A stretch of 10,186 nt of DNA, taken from positions 57,234-67,419 of the forward strand of contig MU647017.1 of the NCBI GenBank assembly GCA_026770585.1. Direction: 5' to 3'. Both the position numbers and the translations under genes were made by a program. Positions 9,501 to 10,186 of this stretch are shown here, in pieces. Each line of letters begins with the position of its first letter. Position 1 is the first letter of the stretch. Source of the DNA: Baffinella frigidus. Taxonomy: Eukaryota; Cryptophyceae; Cryptomonadales; Baffinellaceae. The notes below the pieces were generated by a model, which did no database searches, had not been told where the DNA came from, and saw only the letters and a list, made by a program, of their open reading frames with translations.

Positions 9501-9734
9501 GAACCTGCAAGTCGGCGAGGTCGTGGTTTCGGCCCGGGAAGGATTTCGGGTTTCGGGTGTCGGGTCTTGGGTTCAGTGTTCAGTGTTGATTGTTGATTGT
9601 TGATTGTTGAGGGTTGTGGGGCTCGCAACCTGCAAGGTGGTGAGGTCGTGGTGCCAGATCTCGGGCGGGAAGTCCGGGAAGGATCGCTTCGCCTCCGAAT
9701 CGATCTCCGCTGACGTGATCGGGTCCAGCGACAC
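230..9734 (-). CDS. LRR protein gene, 16 exons seen, 5' end missing
   Basis: Sixteen exons joined by GT-AG introns (191 to 1031 nt) give one frame of 402 codons plus TAG. Exons in transcript order: 9734-9630, 8850-8803, 8441-8346, 7440-7348, 6316-6197, 5366-5265, 4838-4796, 4547-4498, 4306-4272, 3940-3857, 3177-3101, 2162-2077, 1880-1849, 1250-1164, 849-786, 316-230. Intron phases in order are 0,0,0,0,0,0,1,0,2,2,1,0,2,2,0. LRRs begin at residues 31, 56, 79, 102, 125, 148, 171 and 194; from residue 56 the step is exactly 23. They have the LxxLxxLxLxxNxIxxLPxxI shape known from SHOC2/Ras-suppressor and plant PIRL-type LRRs, which usually act as intracellular protein-binding scaffolds. Two more LRR-like segments lie near residues 260-300. 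The last ~90 residues are charged and end in a Glu-rich tail. No signal peptide or membrane segment is seen, but the N-terminus is absent. The function and partner are unknown. Confidence 0.88.
324..365. repeat. TTTAGGG / TTCAGGG array
   Basis: Period-7 telomere-like units directly upstream of exon 16, in intron 15. Confidence 0.9.
409..433 (-). pseudogene. Short copy of exon 15 3' end
   Basis: CTAG, then sense for EEIEKIRL, then GTTTCC. Eight residues with both a possible acceptor and a donor, 25 nt long. Confidence 0.55.
440..512. repeat. C-rich telomere-like array with a 20-bp higher-order unit
   Basis: aacccgaaccctcaaccctc recurs, two heptamers and a hexamer per unit. Orientation is opposite to most arrays in the window. 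Confidence 0.75.
549..588 (-). pseudogene. Copy of exon 15 3' end
   Basis: Reads [13 protein letters not shown] before GTACGC, identical at protein level to the end of exon 15. A polypurine tract separates it from the original. Confidence 0.7.
589..778. repeat. Polypurine tract in intron 15
   Basis: Almost pure G and A on the plus strand: gagagtgaga, then ggagggaggg, then agaaagaaag. In the transcript it is a pyrimidine run. Ser/Pro/Leu- and Arg/Gly/Glu-rich frames across it are low-complexity artefacts. Confidence 0.9.
786..849 (-). CDS. Exon 15 of the LRR gene
   Basis: 64 nt, phase 2 in and phase 0 out. After a split Lys it reads [20 protein letters not shown] and Leu. Acceptor CGGCAG and donor GTTGCC. 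Two shortened copies of its 3' end follow at 549 and 409. Confidence 0.82.
868..1155. repeat. TTTAGGG to TTTGGGG arrays filling intron 14
   Basis: Degenerate TTTAGGG at the left, then eight or so identical tttgggg units at 1093-1153. Nothing else is seen in this stretch. Confidence 0.92.
1164..1250 (-). CDS. Exon 14 of the LRR gene
   Basis: 87 nt, phase 2 in and out. It reads [15 protein letters not shown], then [13 protein letters not shown]. Acceptor TTGGCAG and donor GTACTC. It is charged and probably helical, outside the LRR domain. I do not recognise the domain. Confidence 0.82.
1251..1385 (-). repeat. Short irregular repeats between exon 14 and its copy
   Basis: Variants of cgacg-agca and gtgtgtc, including the hairpin gtgtgtctgggagacacac near 1306. 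No exon is recognised. Confidence 0.5.
1386..1422 (-). pseudogene. Partial copy of exon 14 5' end
   Basis: Acceptor TGGCAG, reads [12 protein letters not shown], with one silent change against exon 14, then breaks off without a donor. It lies 136 nt upstream of the real exon. Confidence 0.7.
1545..1655 (-). mobile_element. Introner-like element, third copy
   Basis: Inverted repeats AAGTTGAC and GTCAACTT at 1556-1563 and 1588-1595 (40 nt) and GTGAGCCCAAATAGAC at 1629, with the same 34-nt offset as the copy at 8132. It lies inside intron 13. The sense edges could be GTGGTTC and GAAAAG. Confidence 0.5.
1656..1782. other. Unexplained unique intron sequence
   Basis: Part of intron 13 with no heptamers, no exon copy and no clear frame. 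I see nothing recognisable in it. Confidence 0.4.
1783..1842. repeat. TTTAGGG array
   Basis: gggttta units, period 7, some TTTCGGG, adjoining the exon 13 donor. Confidence 0.92.
1849..1880 (-). CDS. Exon 13 of the LRR gene
   Basis: 32 nt micro-exon, [10 protein letters not shown] plus two bases of an Arg codon. Acceptor ACCAG and donor GTCTCT. It bridges the phases of exons 12 and 14 exactly. Confidence 0.7.
1890..2068. repeat. TTCAGGG, TTTAGGG and TTTCGGG arrays filling intron 12
   Basis: Period-7 units that change type in blocks from TTCAGGG (1891-1930) to TTTCGGG (2025-2060). Confidence 0.92.
2077..2162 (-). CDS. Exon 12 of the LRR gene
   Basis: 86 nt, phase 1 in and phase 0 out. The split codon gives G, then [19 protein letters not shown], ending [19 protein letters not shown] continues the last LRR from exon 11. 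I chose the acceptor CCCCAG at 2163-2165 because it alone keeps the full exon; seven further copies of the exon start lie upstream in a 29-bp repeat. Donor GTGCCG. Confidence 0.85.
2146..2362 (-). repeat. 29-bp tandem repeat, each unit carrying a 3' splice site
   Basis: Eight copies of a 15-mer (plus strand gttcagccgcgtcag) start at 2146, 2175, 2204, 2233, 2262, 2290, 2319 and 2348; the step is 29 except once 28. Seven are separated by a pyrimidine tract ending CAG (one unit has CATGG in place of CCTGG). Each unit is therefore intron end plus exon 12 start. A stray unit piece lies at 2474-2488. Confidence 0.92.
2368..2469. repeat. TTTCGTG to TTTAGTG array
   Basis: tttcgtg three times, then TTTAGTG units, period 7, as at 1-92. 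Lies in intron 11. Confidence 0.92.
2489..2600. other. Unique part of intron 11
   Basis: No exon recognised. Its end (gcatgcacgtgcagatgggg at 2585-2604) resembles 2930-2949 and 3079-3098, so intron flanks of exon 11 have been copied along with exon pieces. Confidence 0.5.
2613..2630 (-). pseudogene. Very short copy of exon 11 end and donor
   Basis: Sense CTCAAGTGAACATGGGCG then GTGCCCCC. It is a rearranged version of the exon 11 end, with the poly-C intron start kept. Confidence 0.45.
2700..2732 (-). pseudogene. Copy of exon 11 3' end
   Basis: Reads [10 protein letters not shown] before GTAACCC, matching [10 protein letters not shown] of exon 11. The exit phase is the same, but the upstream part is unrelated. 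Confidence 0.65.
2940..3095. repeat. Polypurine tract in intron 11
   Basis: G and A runs on the plus strand (gagagagagg, gcgagagggc), pyrimidine in the transcript, between exon 11 and its downstream copies. The frames through it are low-complexity. Confidence 0.88.
3101..3177 (-). CDS. Exon 11 of the LRR gene
   Basis: 77 nt, phase 2 in and phase 1 out. It reads [13 protein letters not shown], then [12 protein letters not shown], an LRR with the usual LxLDISxN core. Acceptor TGGCAG and donor GTGCCCCC, followed by a run of C in the transcript. Confidence 0.85.
3195..3282. repeat. TTTGGGG array
   Basis: Identical tttgggg units at 3206-3247 flanked by degenerate TTTAGGG; part of intron 10. Confidence 0.9.
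3289..3331 (-). pseudogene. Copy of exon 10 3' end
   Basis: Reads [14 protein letters not shown] before GTCTTC. It is the most diverged of the four copies. Confidence 0.62.
3451..3517. repeat. 67-nt near-perfect palindrome
   Basis: 33-nt arms (3451-3483 and 3485-3517) around one central base, with one mismatch. The arms include the telomere-like block cacccta aaccctc and its complement. It lies in intron 10, between two copies of the exon 10 end. Confidence 0.93.
3542..3578 (-). pseudogene. Copy of exon 10 3' end with a strong donor
   Basis: Reads [13 protein letters not shown] before GTGAGTG, a better donor than that of exon 10 itself. Acceptor CCCTAG; the entry phase does not match phase 2. 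Confidence 0.68.
3660..3702 (-). pseudogene. Copy of exon 10 3' end
   Basis: Reads [14 protein letters not shown] before GTTACC, nearly the same as the end of exon 10. Candidate acceptors TAG and CAG upstream do not give the matching phase. Confidence 0.68.
3701..3720. repeat. 8-bp hairpin
   Basis: cgtatctg and cagatacg with a 4-nt loop, just upstream of the exon 10 end copy at 3660. Confidence 0.6.
3857..3940 (-). CDS. Exon 10 of the LRR gene
   Basis: 84 nt, phase 2 in and out. It begins [17 protein letters not shown] and ends TLKEIIKEI plus a split Trp. Acceptor CGCAG and donor GTTGAT. It has an LRR-like LxF..FxL pattern. Its 3' half is repeated three more times downstream, at 3660, 3542 and 3289. 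Confidence 0.8.
3950..4262. repeat. TTTCGGG arrays filling intron 9
   Basis: Near-perfect tttcggg from 3965 to 4020, then degenerate TTCCTGG and TTCCGGG heptamers from 4160 to 4262. Frames rich in Phe, Arg, Val, Ser and Gly (or Pro, Glu, Thr) are artefacts of the period. Confidence 0.92.
4037..4051 (-). pseudogene. 15-nt copy of the exon 10 start
   Basis: GCAG, then GGACTGCAAGAACAC, then GTATCC. It matches the first 15 nt of exon 10 with the acceptor, and a GT follows at once. As a micro-exon it would add five residues in frame (DCKNT). Confidence 0.5.
4272..4306 (-). CDS. Exon 9 of the LRR gene
   Basis: 35 nt, [11 protein letters not shown] plus two bases of a Trp codon (TG then G from exon 10). 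Acceptor CCGTAG and donor GTGCC. The end IDFMQRIW resembles the end of exon 10 (IIKEIW), which supports the frame. Confidence 0.65.
4310..4480. repeat. TTTAGGG, TTCAGGG and TTTCGGG arrays filling intron 8
   Basis: Block-wise change of heptamer type along the intron, from TTTAGGG next to exon 9 to TTTCGGG next to exon 8. Confidence 0.92.
4498..4547 (-). CDS. Exon 8 of the LRR gene
   Basis: 50 nt, phase 1 in and phase 0 out. The split codon gives G, followed by [16 protein letters not shown]. Acceptor AACAG and donor GTCTCG. The phases match exons 7 and 9. The LRR pattern weakens here, so this exon rests mainly on phase and on splice sites. Confidence 0.65.
4550..4780. repeat. Intron 7: unique stretch plus short heptamer arrays
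   Basis: 4560-4650 has no recognisable feature beyond small internal repeats (cctaggagtctaggtacc). TTTAGGG/TTCAGGG units follow at 4655-4690 and TTTCGGG at 4745-4775. Confidence 0.7.
4796..4838 (-). CDS. Exon 7 of the LRR gene
   Basis: 43 nt, phase 0 in and phase 1 out: [14 protein letters not shown] plus one base of the next codon. Acceptor TTCGCAG and donor GTGCCGCC. It completes the LRR left open by exon 6 and begins the next at LTQLEVLEF, keeping the 23-residue step. Confidence 0.82.
4842..5046 (-). repeat. Minisatellite of about 38 bp next to exon 7
   Basis: Imperfect units with gcgttacgacccc and ctgctgcgaacaagg. In the sense direction the units contain TTCGCAGCAG, like the exon 7 acceptor TTCGCAG, so the array may derive from that splice site. 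It fills most of intron 6. Confidence 0.65.
5048..5081. repeat. 11-bp hairpin
   Basis: ccatcaggagg and cctcctgatgg flank a 12-nt loop. It lies in intron 6; no terminator role is implied in a eukaryotic intron. Confidence 0.7.
5138..5200 (-). other. In-frame partial copy of exon 6 (extra LRR cassette)
   Basis: Acceptor GAATAG and donor GTACCG, 63 nt. It reads [12 protein letters not shown], then NDNKIARFP, phase 0 at both ends. It matches the second half of exon 6 ([18 protein letters not shown]). If included, it adds one further LRR of near-normal length between exons 6 and 7 without a frameshift. The intron before it is only 64 nt. Confidence 0.65.
5201..5264 (-). mobile_element. Introner-like element, shortened copy acting as a 64-nt intron
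   Basis: Runs from GTACTG to GAATAG. It holds the same AAGTTGAC / GTCAACTT pair (5209-5216 and 5241-5248, again 40 nt) and the AGCGCG after it, but lacks the distal GAGCCCAAATAGAC block. It separates exon 6 from its partial copy. Confidence 0.6.
5265..5366 (-). CDS. Exon 6 of the LRR gene
   Basis: 34 codons, phase 0, acceptor AAACAG and donor GTACTG. It reads [16 protein letters not shown], then [18 protein letters not shown]. It finishes one LRR and supplies the first 18 residues of the next. A partial second copy lies 64 nt downstream at 5138-5200. Confidence 0.9.
5390..5722. repeat. Intron 5, part: heptamers and C-rich degenerate repeats
   Basis: TTTGGGG/TTTAGGG at 5392-5452, a unique stretch 5453-5590, then plus-strand C-rich drifted CCCTAAA-like sequence from 5595. 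No extra exon seen in 5453-5590. Confidence 0.65.
5723..5761 (-). pseudogene. Short copy of exon 5 3' end
   Basis: Reads [12 protein letters not shown], then GCAGG. It is a third exon-5-end copy and again has GC where GT is expected. Confidence 0.65.
5873..5960 (-). pseudogene. Partial copy of exon 5 3' end
   Basis: Reads [10 protein letters not shown], then a 4-nt deletion relative to exon 5 shifts frame, then [17 protein letters not shown]. The donor GT is replaced by GC (GCATGC). Confidence 0.68.
5965..6185. repeat. C-rich telomere-like array, reversed orientation
   Basis: aacccctc, aaccctac and acccgaa units on the plus strand, with larger near-copies of cacccgaaacccctccaacc. Pro/Thr/Asn-rich frames here are artefacts. 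Confidence 0.85.
6197..6316 (-). CDS. Exon 5 of the LRR gene
   Basis: 40 codons, phase 0, acceptor CGGCAG and donor GTACGG. It begins [10 protein letters not shown], completing an LRR, then carries a full one ([18 protein letters not shown]) and the first seven residues of a third, LPKLDYL. The repeats fit the 23-residue register exactly. Confidence 0.9.
6335..6480 (-). repeat. GTGCTGACAC-type minisatellite in intron 4
   Basis: Same unit as at 7455-7955 (plus strand gtgtcagcacc), between exon 5 and its upstream partial copy. Confidence 0.75.
6490..6655. repeat. ATAC / AT microsatellite
   Basis: Runs of atacat, then (acat)n, then (ta)n. It is continuous with the minisatellite and abuts the partial exon 5 copy. 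The Tyr/Ile/His/Met-rich frames here are artefacts. Confidence 0.93.
6654..6710 (-). pseudogene. Partial copy of exon 5 5' end
   Basis: Acceptor ACCAG, reads [19 protein letters not shown], then runs into an AT-rich microsatellite. It lies upstream of exon 5, with the minisatellite and microsatellite between. Confidence 0.72.
6718..7020. repeat. TTTAGGG, GGGGTGT and TTTGGGG arrays
   Basis: TTTAGGG at 6720-6770, degenerate to 6890, thirteen or so identical ggggtgt units at 6893-6981, then tttgggg. All period 7. Part of intron 4. Confidence 0.93.
7030..7086 (-). pseudogene. Degenerate copy of exon 4 3' end
   Basis: Reads LIFKIVSLT, then loses frame, then LIENQ before GTCACT. The donor end of exon 4 is kept; the middle is rearranged and contains a stop. 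Confidence 0.65.
7191..7227. repeat. TTC microsatellite
   Basis: (ttc)n on the plus strand, so (GAA)n in the intron 4 transcript. The poly-Lys frame it produces is not a gene. Confidence 0.9.
7348..7440 (-). CDS. Exon 4 of the LRR gene
   Basis: 31 codons, phase 0, acceptor ACGCAG and donor GTCCTCCC. It begins [13 protein letters not shown], completing the LRR begun by MTSLE in exon 3, and ends [10 protein letters not shown] within the following LRR. The donor is less canonical than that of exon 2. Confidence 0.88.
7455..7955 (-). repeat. GTGCTGACAC-type minisatellite in intron 3
   Basis: At least ten irregular copies of tgtcagcacc (plus strand), mixed with tgtccagcac and tgtcagcag. The array lies on both sides of the partial exon 4 copy at 7728-7764. 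The open frames here, rich in Ser, Val, Cys, Gln and His, are products of the repeat. Confidence 0.8.
7728..7764 (-). pseudogene. Partial copy of exon 4 5' end
   Basis: Acceptor ATGCAG, reads [13 protein letters not shown], then GTGACAC. The 5' part of exon 4 and its upstream intron end are kept. It lies 288 nt upstream of the real exon, across a GTGCTGACAC minisatellite. Confidence 0.7.
8090..8131 (-). other. In-frame partial copy of exon 3
   Basis: Acceptor GAATAG and donor GTATCG, 42 nt, [14 protein letters not shown], phase 0 at both ends. It matches the end of exon 3 (ELALMTSLE). Its acceptor is supplied by the neighbouring intron-like element. Including it would add 14 residues and break the 23-residue LRR step, so it is either skipped, alternative or non-functional. 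Confidence 0.6.
8132..8247 (-). mobile_element. Introner-like element, full copy
   Basis: 116 nt running from GTATCCC to GAATAG in the sense direction, so its edges are splice sites. It holds AAGTTGAC and GTCAACTT as inverted repeats at 8140-8147 and 8172-8179, 40 nt overall, and a conserved GTGAGCCCAAATAGAC block (plus strand) 34 nt further on at 8213. The mobile nature is inferred from the related copies at 1556 and 5201. Confidence 0.6.
8248..8262 (-). pseudogene. Very short copy of the exon 3 donor end
   Basis: Sense CTCGAGCTCGAG then GTATCCC. It repeats the exon 3 end and forms the donor side of the 116-nt intron-like element at 8132-8247. Confidence 0.5.
8346..8441 (-). CDS. Exon 3 of the LRR gene
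   Basis: 32 codons, phase 0, acceptor CCCCAG and donor GTAATAA. It holds one complete 23-residue LRR ([18 protein letters not shown]...) and the first five residues of the next, MTSLE. The LRR consensus leucines and the LP pair are all present. Confidence 0.88.
8450..8632. repeat. TTTCGGG then TTTAGGG / GTGTAGG arrays
   Basis: Intron 2, next to exon 3; heptamers change from TTTCGGC through TTTCGGG to GGGTGTA. Confidence 0.92.
8695..8795. repeat. TTTCGGG array
   Basis: Period-7 units next to the exon 2 donor, in intron 2. Confidence 0.9.
8803..8850 (-). CDS. Exon 2 of the LRR gene
   Basis: 16 codons, [16 protein letters not shown], phase 0. Acceptor TCGCAG and a strong donor GTGAGTG. It continues the LTTLQ of exon 1 into LxxLxxLxL and finishes the first LRR, which is 25 residues and slightly irregular. 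Confidence 0.8.
8909..8972. repeat. Small minisatellite
   Basis: Four imperfect units of about 16-18 bp, cagtcgctttactgc and variants, in intron 1. Confidence 0.75.
8973..9034. repeat. ACCCTAC heptamer array
   Basis: About eight units, C-rich on the plus strand, opposite to neighbouring arrays. Confidence 0.92.
9034..9056 (-). pseudogene. Short copy of the exon 2 acceptor region
   Basis: The plus-strand sequence gcagcaccagcgatgcgagg parallels gcagcacctgcgatcccagg at 8844-8863, so intron end plus exon 2 start are echoed with changes. The acceptor CAG is now CTG. Confidence 0.45.
9082..9108 (-). pseudogene. Short copy of exon 1 3' end
   Basis: Reads LHHLITLQ before GTTACGAG, the last residues of exon 1 with the donor intact. 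Confidence 0.5.
9159..9215. repeat. 27-bp direct repeat, step 30
   Basis: 9159-9185 and 9189-9215 are identical (starting cgtatcaaagctggaaggtg). The unit includes the degenerate exon 1 end. Confidence 0.92.
9171..9240 (-). pseudogene. Degenerate copy of exon 1 3' end
   Basis: Reads [14 protein letters not shown], matching [14 protein letters not shown] of exon 1, but the following GT is now CT. Part of it is then tandemly repeated (9159-9185 and 9189-9215). Confidence 0.55.
9241..9352. repeat. TTTCGGG then GTTCAGT / GTGCAGT heptamers
   Basis: Clean tttcggg at 9247-9280, then drifted heptamers up to the exon 1 end copy at 9361. Confidence 0.85.
9361..9418 (-). pseudogene. Partial copy of exon 1 3' end
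   Basis: Reads [19 protein letters not shown] before GTTACGAG, 19 residues nearly identical to the end of exon 1. The donor and about 8 nt of intron match too. It has no clear acceptor. Confidence 0.7.
9505..9545 (-). pseudogene. Partial copy of exon 1 3' end
   Basis: Reads roughly [14 protein letters not shown] before GTTCCTG, a shortened and altered form of the exon 1 end. The donor side is kept and the acceptor side is lost. Confidence 0.6.
9570..9612. repeat. GTTCAGT / TGTTGAT heptamers
   Basis: tgttgat is repeated three to four times at period 7, a type seen nowhere else in the window. Confidence 0.85.
9630..9734 (-). CDS. Exon 1 of the visible LRR gene
   Basis: 35 codons, phase 0 at both ends, acceptor AACAG and donor GTTGCGAG. 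The residues include [19 protein letters not shown] and end [14 protein letters not shown]; the final LTTLQ starts the first LRR, which continues in exon 2. The start reads as an acceptor, not a start codon, so the protein begins further upstream, beyond the window or in an exon I cannot identify. It is the only complete copy of a segment that appears about six times between 9040 and 9971. Confidence 0.8.
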
Positions 9735-9787
9735 CTGTTGTTAGGGTTTGCGGTTTGCGGTTTAGCATTTGACTCAGGTTACGAGTC

Positions 9788-9850
9788 CCATGTATATAAT
9801 ATACAACATACAATATATAATATATAATATATAATAAAAATATATCAGTG
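9788..9850. repeat. AT-rich tract
   Basis: atataat-type units between the two exon 1 copies. TATA-like by composition only; a promoter is not claimed. Confidence 0.8.
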
Positions 9851-9865
9851 TCTATGGATAATAGA

Positions 9866-9951
9866 CGTGGTGCCAGAGTTCGGGCGGGAAATCCGAGAAT
9901 GATCGCTTCGCCTCCGAGTCGATCTCCGCTGACCCGAACTCTGGCACCACG
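9866..9951. repeat. 19-bp perfect inverted repeat within the extra exon 1 copy
   Basis: 9866-9884 and 9933-9951 are exact reverse complements with a 48-nt loop. The right arm is absent from exon 1 proper (9630-9734), so it is a recent templated insertion. Confidence 0.9.
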
Positions 9952-9971
9952 ACGATCGGGTCCAGCGACAC
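9867..9971 (-). other. Second, altered copy of exon 1
   Basis: Flanked by CTCCAG and GTCTAT, 105 nt and in frame. It matches exon 1 from VSLDPI to ELWHH but lacks the last six residues (DLTTLQ equivalent) and has an 18-nt in-frame gain that reads VVVPEFG in place of T. The gain is an inverted copy of the exon's own 3' end (9866-9884 against 9933-9951). It may be an upstream alternative exon or a dead copy. Confidence 0.6.
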
Positions 9972-9974
9972 CTG

Positions 9975-10186
9975 GAGTAGAGAAAGAGCAGGGGAGGTTT
10001 GGGGTTTGGGGTTTAGGGTTTAGGGTTTAGGAATCAGGGTTTCGGGTTTCGGGGTTAGGGTTTGGGTTTGGGGTGAGGGGTGAGGGGTGGGGGATATTGT
10101 GGGAGTGAGGTGCGCGCGACGACAGGACAGGTGCCTCCCTTGGATGTTGGCACCAGCGTGCGCGTGCGCGCGAGAGAGAGAGAGAG
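9975..10186. repeat. Right edge: heptamers and AG repeat
   Basis: TTTGGGG/TTTAGGG/TTTCGGG at 9998-10066, ggggtga units to about 10090, a unique stretch, then (ag)n at 10168-10186. No exon recognised upstream of the exon 1 copy. Confidence 0.8.

Noticed and set aside
9788-9850. TATA-box promoter
   Set aside because: AT-rich microsatellite between two exon 1 copies; no transcription start evidence, and it lies inside or beside the gene.

Overview
This looks like nuclear DNA from a eukaryote. The minus strand carries one long, intron-rich gene for a leucine-rich-repeat (LRR) protein. I can join sixteen exons, running from about 9734 down to 230, into a single open reading frame of 402 residues plus a stop. 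Every intron has GT and AG ends, and every junction keeps the phase. Seven LRRs recur at exactly 23-residue steps across six different introns, which is strong internal proof of the model. The first exon or exons lie beyond the right edge of the window. The host is probably a protist or alga with plant-type telomeres, because the introns are packed with TTTAGGG-like heptamers. Apicomplexan relatives such as chromerids, other alveolates, cryptophytes, glaucophytes and green algae all fit; I cannot name the species. Strict GT-AG introns argue mildly against a typical dinoflagellate.

Layout, right to left in the direction of transcription: 10186-9735 intergenic or intron sequence with an extra copy of exon 1; 9734-8803 exons 1-2 separated by a string of exon-1 fragments; 8441-4796 exons 3-7, the LRR core; 4547-3101 exons 8-11, with four copies of the exon-10 donor end; 2162-230 exons 12-16, encoding a charged C-terminal domain and a Glu-rich tail. 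Only about 1.2 kb of 9.5 kb is coding. No second gene, tRNA, rRNA, CRISPR or prokaryotic feature is supported.

The notable part is the intron content. Almost every exon is accompanied by one to six partial copies of itself. Most keep a splice boundary (the donor end, or the acceptor end with its upstream intron), and most are separated by heptamer arrays that have drifted in sequence (TTTAGGG, TTTCGGG, TTTGGGG, TTCAGGG, TTTAGTG, GGGGTGT, ACCCTAC) while keeping period 7. Three further structures stand out: a 29-bp tandem repeat in which each unit carries a 3' splice site; a dispersed element of about 116 nt that has its own GT and AG ends and a 40-nt inverted-repeat core (introner-like), seen in three places; and a 67-nt near-perfect palindrome.

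My reading is that this locus is a snapshot of intron and exon birth by local duplication. Some of the copies would splice in frame and add a whole LRR, so the gene may be a substrate for repeat-number variation or alternative splicing. Function beyond 'LRR protein' is not recognisable from the sequence.
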